A stretch of DNA of 44,730 nucleotides, from NCBI GenBank assembly GCA_039933775.1, contig JBDTNK010000012.1, positions 1 through 44,730 of the forward strand, written 5' to 3'. A program made the translations under genes and the position numbers. Shown here piece by piece: positions 39,766 through 44,730 of the stretch; position 1 is the first letter of the stretch; the number at the start of each line of letters is the position of its first letter. The notes below the pieces were generated by a model. It saw nothing but the letters and a program-made list of their open reading frames with translations, was not told where the DNA came from and did no database searches. Source of the DNA: JBDTNK01 sp039933775. Its GTDB lineage: Bacteria > Chloroflexota > Limnocylindria > QHBO01.

Positions 39766-39842
39766 GTGCCGAATCTGCCTCCGCTGCCTGGTTCTTCGCG
39801 CATCACCGCGCTCATCGCGCGGAGCATCGCAATTCCGTTGCC

Positions 39843-39860
39843 AGCGAGCGGAGGCTCGCT
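39843..39860 (-). terminator. Hairpin after the GH15 gene
   Basis: AGCGAGC and GCTCGCT form a perfect 7-base stem with a 4-base loop, just downstream of the GH15 stop. No U-tract follows, so termination strength is uncertain. Confidence 0.4.
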
Positions 39861-39867
39861 CACTCGC

Positions 39868-41808
39868 TCATCGGTTCTCGACGGGCGCTCGCTGCGCGTT
39901 GCCCACCTCGTCGGCCTCGGCCTCGATGACGTGCATCACCGCGTTGATCAGCGCCAGGTGCGTGAACGCCTGCGGAAAGTTGCCAAGATGCCGGCCCGAG
40001 CCCGGATCGATCTCCTCGCCGTACAGGCCCAACGGGCTGGCGTACGAGAGCAGCTTCTCGCACAGACGCCGGCCGCGCGCCAGGTCGCCGATCTCCACCA
40101 GCGCGCTCACCAGCCAGAAGGAGCAGATCGTGAACGTGCCCTCCTCGCCGGAGAGGCCGTCATCAGTCTCATGCGCCAGGTAGCGCTTGACGAGGCCGTC
40201 GACCGTCAGCTCATCCGCGACCGCCAGCACCGTGCGGCGGATCCGTTCGTCATCAGCCGGCAGGAAGCGCACGAGCGGCATGAGCAGCACCGATGCGTCG
40301 AGGGCATCGGTGTCGTAGTGCTGTGTGAAGACGCCGCGCTCGTCGATGCCGTGTTCGCAGATGTCGGCCCTGATCTCCTCTGCCCCGGCTTCCCATTCCT
40401 GCGCGAGCTTCTCGTCGCCGCGAATGCGCGCCAGGCGGGCGCCACGGTCGGCCGCCACCCAGCACATCAGCTTGCTGGTGGTGAAGTGCTTCGGCTCGCC
40501 GCGCACCTCCCACATGCCACGGTCCGGCTCGCGCCAATGGGCGAGCGCAGCGCGAACCTGGCGCACCAGGATGGGCCAGATCCGCTCGTCCAGGTGGTCG
40601 CGCGACTTCGTGTGCAGGTAGACCGAGTCGAGCATCGCGCCCCACATGTCGTGCTGCTTCTGCGCGAAGGCCGCGTTGCCGATACGCACCGGACGCGCGC
40701 CCTCGTATCCCGACAGGTGGTCGAGTGTCTGCTCGGTCAGGTCCCGCTCGCCGTCGATGCCGTACATGATCTGGAGGTCCTCCTCCCCGCTTGCGGCATC
40801 GGCGATGAAGTAGAGGTAGTCGTTCGCCTCCCAGTCGAAGCCAAGGGTGTAGAGGCCCCACAGCGCGAACGTCGAGTCACGCACCCAGCTGTAGCGGTAG
40901 TCCCAATTGCGCTCGCCCCCCGGCGTCTCGGGTAGCGACGTCGTTGCCGCAGCGACGACGGCCCCGGTCGCCGCGTAGGTCAGACCCTTGAGCGTCAGCG
41001 CCGAGCGCTCGAGATAGGTGCGCCACGGATGGTCGGGGAAGTGGCCGCGCGCCATCCAGTGTTGCCAGTGGTGCGCGGTCCAGACCAGCTTTTGGTATGC
41101 CTCGTCGTAGGTGCGCAGCGTCGGCGCGCCGCCCCACGACAGGGCGGCGAAGCGCGTCTCGCCCTCCTTGATCAGCGTGCGGGCCAGTGCCCGCGGACCC
41201 TCGAAGCCCAGGTTGAGATCGGTCGCCAGCTTCAGCTCGACGCCCGGATCCGGTCCCGCACAGATCCCGACGTGGTAGCCGCCGTCCGCGTAGGTCCACT
41301 GCCCCAGCACGCGGCCGTAGTCGAAGACAGGCTCGCAGTCGAGGGTCAGCTGCACCTCGCCGTTCACGCAGCGCACCGTCCGCAGCAGCGTGTGCGCCGC
41401 GTCGTAGTCGGTCGGCGCGCGGCGCTGTGTCCGCGAACGCTCACCGTCGCCGTGGTGCCATGGACCCATGAGCAGGACGTCGCGCACGATGATCCAACCG
41501 GTCGGCGTGCCCCAGCTCGTCTCGAGCACCATGGTGCCCGGCAGGTAGCGCCGCGCGGCGGGGACGGTGACCTCGGCCGGCCCGAAGCGGAATCCACCTG
41601 CGTCGCGGTCGAGGATCGCGCCGAAGACGCTGGGCGAATCCATCCGCGGCAGGCACATCCACTCGACGTTGCCGCCGGGCGCGACGAGCGCAACGGTCTC
41701 GCAGTCGGAGAGAAATGCGTATTCGGCGATCGGCGGGAACGGCGAGGTGCCGAACAGCGGGTCGGTGCGCGCCGAGAAGTCGCCGGGCGAGTTATCCGTG
41801 GTCGTCAT
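39868..41808 (-). CDS. Glycoside hydrolase family 15 (glucoamylase/trehalase-like)
   Basis: This 646-residue enzyme has an N-terminal beta-sandwich (residues 1-250) and an (alpha/alpha)6 barrel. GH15 signatures are NWDYRYSWVRDSTFAL, REPDRGMWEVRG (general acid Glu region) and GEEGTFTICSFWLVSAL (general base Glu region). The pattern matches actinobacterial-type members, some of which are trehalases, others glucan glucohydrolases. There is no signal peptide, so it is cytoplasmic. Start ATG 41808 overlaps the kinase stop (ATGA). A start 18 bases upstream is possible. Confidence 0.92.
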   Translation of the reverse strand: MTTTDNSPGDFSARTDPLFGTSPFPPIAEYAFLSDCETVALVAPGGNVEWMCLPRMDSPSVFGAILDRDAGGFRFGPAEVTVPAARRYLPGTMVLETSWGTPTGWIIVRDVLLMGPWHHGDGERSRTQRRAPTDYDAAHTLLRTVRCVNGEVQLTLDCEPVFDYGRVLGQWTYADGGYHVGICAGPDPGVELKLATDLNLGFEGPRALARTLIKEGETRFAALSWGGAPTLRTYDEAYQKLVWTAHHWQHWMARGHFPDHPWRTYLERSALTLKGLTYAATGAVVAAATTSLPETPGGERNWDYRYSWVRDSTFALWGLYTLGFDWEANDYLYFIADAASGEEDLQIMYGIDGERDLTEQTLDHLSGYEGARPVRIGNAAFAQKQHDMWGAMLDSVYLHTKSRDHLDERIWPILVRQVRAALAHWREPDRGMWEVRGEPKHFTTSKLMCWVAADRGARLARIRGDEKLAQEWEAGAEEIRADICEHGIDERGVFTQHYDTDALDASVLLMPLVRFLPADDERIRRTVLAVADELTVDGLVKRYLAHETDDGLSGEEGTFTICSFWLVSALVEIGDLARGRRLCEKLLSYASPLGLYGEEIDPGSGRHLGNFPQAFTHLALINAVMHVIEAEADEVGNAQRAPVENR

Positions 41809-42785
41809 GCGTTCGCAGTCTCGCACGCGCGGGTCAGCCGATGCTTCGCTGCGTCGGTGGCGCCGATCAAGTCCAGACCGATGAGGCCGGCGCCAAGGAC
41901 CGGCGGCGCGCTCAGGACGCGCACCACGCCGCGGGGCACCGCGCGGTGCAGCGCGGTCGAGAAGCGTGTGTGGAACGCCGCATCATCGGCGTTGACCAGC
42001 CCGCCTGCCAGCACGATCTCGACATCACTGCGGGCGAGGTGCATGCGACGCGCCATGGCGGCGGCCATCGTCGCGAGCTCATCGGCCAGTCGATCGATGA
42101 TCGAGCGGGCCGCGCCGTCGCCGCCCCGGGCAGCTTCGAACACGACCGGCGCCAACTGCCGCACCTCGTCACGATGGAACCTGCCGCTGTACAGGCCGCG
42201 CACCACGGCCAGCGGCTGGTGGACGCCAAAATGCGCGGGAACGAGCCGCTCGAGCACGGTGCGCGGACCTCGACCGTCGCGCCCGCGCACCGCGGCCGCC
42301 AACGCCGCCATGCCAACGTCGCCGCCACCGCCCCAATCGCCGCTGATGTCGCCCAGCGCCGGCATCATGTAGCTGCGCCCGTCGGGACCGATGCCGGCGC
42401 AGTTGATGCCCGCCCCGCTGATGACCGCGATGCCCCACGGCCGCTGGGTGCCGGCGCGCAGGGCGGCGAAAGTGTCGTTGCGGACGTCGATCCGGTTCGC
42501 GACGCCGGCAGCGGTGAACGCGGTACGCAGCAGACGCACGTCGCTCGGCAGGTCGGCGCCTGCCACGCACAAGACGGCGAGGTCCGCGCCGGCGTTGTGT
42601 CGGCCCGCCGTCGCCAGCAGCGCGCGGAGCCGGCGCACGCCTTCGGCGACACCCACCTGCTGATGCGAGATGGTCGGTCCGCGCGCGGAGCCGATGACCC
42701 GGCCGTAGCCATCGACGAGCAGCAGATCGGTTTTCGAGTTGCCGCCATCGATGGCGAGCACAGCGGCGGCGTTTGACGGCGTCAC
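41805..42785 (-). CDS. BadF/BadG/BcrA/BcrD-type ATPase, N-acetylglucosamine kinase-like
   Basis: This 326-residue ASKHA-fold kinase begins with the phosphate-1 motif VLAIDGGNSKTDLLLVD. It continues with NRIDVRNDTFAALRAG, ISGAGINCAGIGPDG and GDISGDWGGGGDVGMAAL. These match eukaryotic-type NagK and related bacterial amino-sugar kinases. It is the first gene of an operon with GH15 and stands divergent to a GH4 6-phospho-glycosidase, so it probably makes a sugar 6-phosphate. The GTG start at 42785 has GATAAC 6 bases upstream. Confidence 0.85.
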   Translation of the reverse strand: MTPSNAAAVLAIDGGNSKTDLLLVDGYGRVIGSARGPTISHQQVGVAEGVRRLRALLATAGRHNAGADLAVLCVAGADLPSDVRLLRTAFTAAGVANRIDVRNDTFAALRAGTQRPWGIAVISGAGINCAGIGPDGRSYMMPALGDISGDWGGGGDVGMAALAAAVRGRDGRGPRTVLERLVPAHFGVHQPLAVVRGLYSGRFHRDEVRQLAPVVFEAARGGDGAARSIIDRLADELATMAAAMARRMHLARSDVEIVLAGGLVNADDAAFHTRFSTALHRAVPRGVVRVLSAPPVLGAGLIGLDLIGATDAAKHRLTRACETANA

Positions 42786-42791
42786 GCGCCT

Positions 42792-42797
42792 GTTATC
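42792..42797 (-). promoter_or_regulatory. Candidate -10 (GATAAC) of the sugar kinase gene
   Basis: On the minus strand GATAAC lies 6 bases before GTG 42785. It is weaker than the other -10 elements because it lacks the final T. Confidence 0.35.
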
Positions 42798-42902
42798 GCA
42801 TCTTGCGAGACGAGCGGCACGCCGGCGGCTGTGCGGGTACGCCATGCTGTGCATCTGGAACGGGCGCGTGCGCCTGGTACGACGCTGAGCAGCGGAGGCG
42901 GC

Positions 42903-44180
42903 ATGGGACTCAAGGTTGCGGTCATCGGCGGCGGAAGCACGTACACGCCCGAGCTGGTCGACGGCATCGCGACGCGAACGAACCGGCTGCCGATCGACGA
43001 GCTGGCGCTCCTGGATCCGGACCTGGATCGGCTCTCGGTGGTCGGCGGGCTCGCGCGCCGCATGCTCGACCGCGGCGCGTGGCCCGGCCGCCTGACGCTC
43101 ACCGATCGCGTCGACGAGGCCGTCGACGGAGCGGCCTTCGTCCTCGTGCAGCTGCGCATCGGTGGCCAGGCGGCGCGCCTGGTCGATGAGACGCTCCCGC
43201 TGCGATTCGGCACCATCGGGCAGGAGACGACCGGTGCCGGAGGCTTCGCCAAGGCGCTGCGCACCATCCCGGTCGTGCTGGATCTGGCCGAGGCGGTCCG
43301 ACAGCGAGCCGCCCCCGACGCGTGGATCGTGGACTTCACGAACCCGGTCGGCATGGTCACCCAGGCGCTGCTCGACGATGGCCATCGGGCGGTCGGCCTG
43401 TGCAACATCGGCGTGGGCGCCGAGCGACGCTACGCCGCGATGTACGACGTGGGGCCGGGTGCCGTCGAGCTCGAGCACGTCGGTCTCAACCATCTCAGCT
43501 GGGAGCGCGCGGTGCGCATCGGCGGCATCGACCGGCTGCCGGAGATCCTGGATCGCGAGGGTGAGCGCATCGCTTCGCAGATCGGGATGCCGCTGGCCGA
43601 GATGCGACGCCTTGGCGTTCTGCCGTCGTACTACCTGCGCTACTTCCACAACTTCGACGCGGTGCTGCGCGACGAGCAGGAGACCGGGCACACCCGCGCC
43701 GGCGAGGTCCAGGAGATCGAGCGCGAGCTGCTCGACCTGTATCGCGACCCGACGCTCGACACGAAGCCCGCGCTCCTGGAGCGACGCGGGGGTGCCTTCT
43801 ACTCCGAGGCCGCCGCGGCGCTCATCGCCTCGCTGCACGACGGCCGCGGTGATCGCCAGGTGGTCAACGTGCGCAACAACGGCGCGATCCCGAACCTGCC
43901 CCCCGAGTGGATCGTCGAGGTCACCGGGACCGTCGACCGCGACGGCGCGCACCCATTGACCGTCGCGCCGCTCCCCCCCGAGCTGCTGGAGCTGGTCGAC
44001 GTCGTGAAGCGCTACGAGCTGTTGACGATCCGCGCGGCTCGCAGCGGTGACCGGGCGCCGGCCCTCGCCGCATTGGAGACGAATCCATTGATCGGCGGCC
44101 GCGTGGCCGATGTCCCGGCGCTGCTCGACGCCCTCCTCGCGGCCAACGAGCGGTTCCTGCCCGCCTTCGCCCACCGCTGA
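42903..44180 (+). CDS. Glycoside hydrolase family 4, 6-phospho-beta-glucosidase-like
   Basis: This 425-residue NAD+/metal-dependent glycosidase works by an oxidation-elimination mechanism. The N-terminal Rossmann motif is VAVIGGGSTYTPEL, with QETTGAGGFAKALRTIP, the metal-binding Cys in LCNIGVGAERR and the His in GLNHLSWERA. Together these identify the CelF/LicH-like subgroup. GGAGG at about 42893-42897 sets ATG 42903. No PTS is nearby, so the phosphorylated substrate may come from the divergent kinase or from an unlinked system. Confidence 0.94.
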   Translation: MGLKVAVIGGGSTYTPELVDGIATRTNRLPIDELALLDPDLDRLSVVGGLARRMLDRGAWPGRLTLTDRVDEAVDGAAFVLVQLRIGGQAARLVDETLPLRFGTIGQETTGAGGFAKALRTIPVVLDLAEAVRQRAAPDAWIVDFTNPVGMVTQALLDDGHRAVGLCNIGVGAERRYAAMYDVGPGAVELEHVGLNHLSWERAVRIGGIDRLPEILDREGERIASQIGMPLAEMRRLGVLPSYYLRYFHNFDAVLRDEQETGHTRAGEVQEIERELLDLYRDPTLDTKPALLERRGGAFYSEAAAALIASLHDGRGDRQVVNVRNNGAIPNLPPEWIVEVTGTVDRDGAHPLTVAPLPPELLELVDVVKRYELLTIRAARSGDRAPALAALETNPLIGGRVADVPALLDALLAANERFLPAFAHR

Positions 44181-44265
44181 GCTCGGGGCGCCGCGCGTCC
44201 TGTCAAACGCCAACCAGGCGCGCATCGGTCAGCTTCTCTCGCTCGGGACGGACATCTGCGCGTGT

Positions 44266-44368
44266 GGTTCGCATTAGCCGGAACTCTCGCCCGGCTGCGG
44301 CGTCGCCCACGCTCAGGATCGGCTCCTCAACGCCTGGTCCGGCCACGATTGGCCGGCTAATGCAAACC
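44266..44368. repeat. Inverted repeat module 1 (GGTTCGCATTAGCCGG)
   Basis: GGTTCGCATTAGCCGG (44266-44281) and CCGGCTAATGCAAACC (44353-44368) are inverted copies with 15 of 16 matches, 71 bases apart. Confidence 0.75.
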
Positions 44369-44401
44369 AGGACGTCATCTGTCAACTCGACGACGTGCCG
44401 C

Positions 44402-44468
44402 ATGGTCATATGCCCGCCAGGTGGGCGTCGGTCATGATTGAGCCCGCACATATGGTCATACGCGCGCC
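44402..44468 (+). repeat. Direct repeat, 17 bases, period 50
   Basis: ATGGTCATATGCCCGCC at 44402-44418 recurs as ATGGTCATACGCGCGCC at 44452-44468 with two changes. Confidence 0.6.
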
Positions 44469-44474
44469 ACACGG

Positions 44475-44567
44475 TCATTAGCCGGCCGATGAGGCACCGC
44501 GATCCCGCCTTCACGCTCAAGTCGGGCCGCGCTTGACCGCGCTTCCCCCCAATTTCCCGGCTAACGT
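44475..44567. repeat. Inverted repeat module 2 (TCATTAGCCGG)
   Basis: TCATTAGCCGG (44475-44485) and CCGGCTAACG (from 44557) repeat the geometry of module 1: left and right motifs start 82 bases apart in both. The two modules are offset by 204 bases. Confidence 0.6.
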
Positions 44568-44730
44568 GCGCCCCACGGTCGTTTGACAATGGAATGTCGC
44601 GCGAAGCCGGAGGGGACTGCGCGAGGGAGCGTCCGAGCGCCAGCCGCCCTCAATTCCCCGGCAACCGACCGAGCCGGGCGCTTCAAGCGCGGCTGGGTCA
44701 CGGAAGCGGAACGAGCCGGGGCCCGGCATC

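Larger units (their letters stand above)
44181..44730. other. Non-coding end of the window with inverted-repeat modules
   Basis: I see no convincing gene in these 550 bases. An open frame on the minus strand (44203-44589) has weak codon bias and contains the repeats described separately. AT-richer words (GGTCAT, CATATG, TAGCCGG) recur, unlike the rest of the window. Confidence 0.5.

Noticed and set aside
38980..40935. 651-codon plus-strand open frame over the YpfJ and GH15 genes
   Set aside because: It spans two well-supported minus-strand genes and their gap, and shows no domain.
42786..44225. In-frame N-terminal extension of the sugar kinase (to 806 residues)
   Set aside because: It is antisense to the GH4 gene. 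The ASKHA phosphate motif begins just after GTG 42785.
44203..44589. 128-codon open frame on the minus strand near the window end
   Set aside because: Third-position GC is clearly lower than in real genes here, no domain is recognised and it contains both arms of inverted repeats. It is kept as non-coding, but a short real gene from ATG at about 44403 cannot be excluded.
44517..44729. Minus-strand open frame reaching the window edge
   Set aside because: It has Arg/Gly/Ser-rich composition without motif or ribosome site. There is too little sequence to judge.

Overview
The window is a GC-rich (roughly 70% by eye), gene-dense bacterial chromosome segment with about 50 protein genes and one tRNA. 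Most genes are packed into operons with 4-base ATGA, GTGA or TGATG overlaps. An aa3-type oxidase, MEP isoprenoid synthesis (ispG), several F420-type oxidoreductases, DUF1028, UMF1 and MMPL families and TANNNT promoters lying directly on start codons fit an uncultured high-GC Chloroflexota (for example Limnocylindria-like) or an actinobacterium-like lineage. No rRNA or universal marker set is present, so this placement is an inference. There are no IS elements, phage genes or CRISPR arrays.

Layout. 0-4.3 kb: 3' part of a cytochrome c oxidase operon (coxA end, coxC, a small subunit) followed without a break by a TlpA-type thioredoxin, a small membrane protein and an ABC-2 exporter. 4.4-6.8 kb: lipoprotein, ispG, receiver-domain protein, small acidic protein. 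6.8-10.4 kb: a four-gene minus-strand operon (methyltransferase, FAD reductase, SRPBCC cyclase-like protein, FabF-type ketosynthase) that looks like a compact biosynthetic cluster. 10.5-14 kb: trxB, DUF1028, HerA/DUF853 ATPase. 14.4-20.4 kb: luciferase-like oxidoreductase, glycerophosphodiesterase, UMF1 transporter, and divergently a 946-residue protein joining a Ddn-type deazaflavin domain to an MMPL transporter. 20.4-27.9 kb: SprT-like metalloprotease, second luciferase-like oxidoreductase, CaiB-type CoA transferase, secreted metallophosphoesterase, malic enzyme, tRNA-Gly, and two loci carrying the same two intergenic repeat families. 27.9-31.4 kb: Fet4-like iron permease, GreA-like factor, response regulator with an unusual soluble histidine kinase carrying a winged helix, and a SufR-like Cys-rich regulator.

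31.4-36.3 kb: a seven-gene plus-strand operon divergent from that regulator (two small membrane proteins, cupredoxin lipoprotein, folE, RibD-like reductase, ferredoxin-reductase-like flavoprotein, glycosyltransferase). Its promoter overlaps a perfect 18-bp palindrome. 36.4-44.2 kb: glutamate dehydrogenase, TSUP permease, YpfJ-type metallopeptidase and a sugar locus (GH15, BadF/NagK-type kinase, divergent GH4). The last 550 bases hold inverted-repeat modules and no convincing gene.

The most unusual items are the Ddn-MMPL fusion, the ketosynthase mini-cluster, the palindrome-controlled redox/pterin operon, the winged-helix histidine kinase, the paired intergenic repeats, and the systematic use of apparently leaderless promoters, including face-to-face divergent pairs in 27-35 bp.
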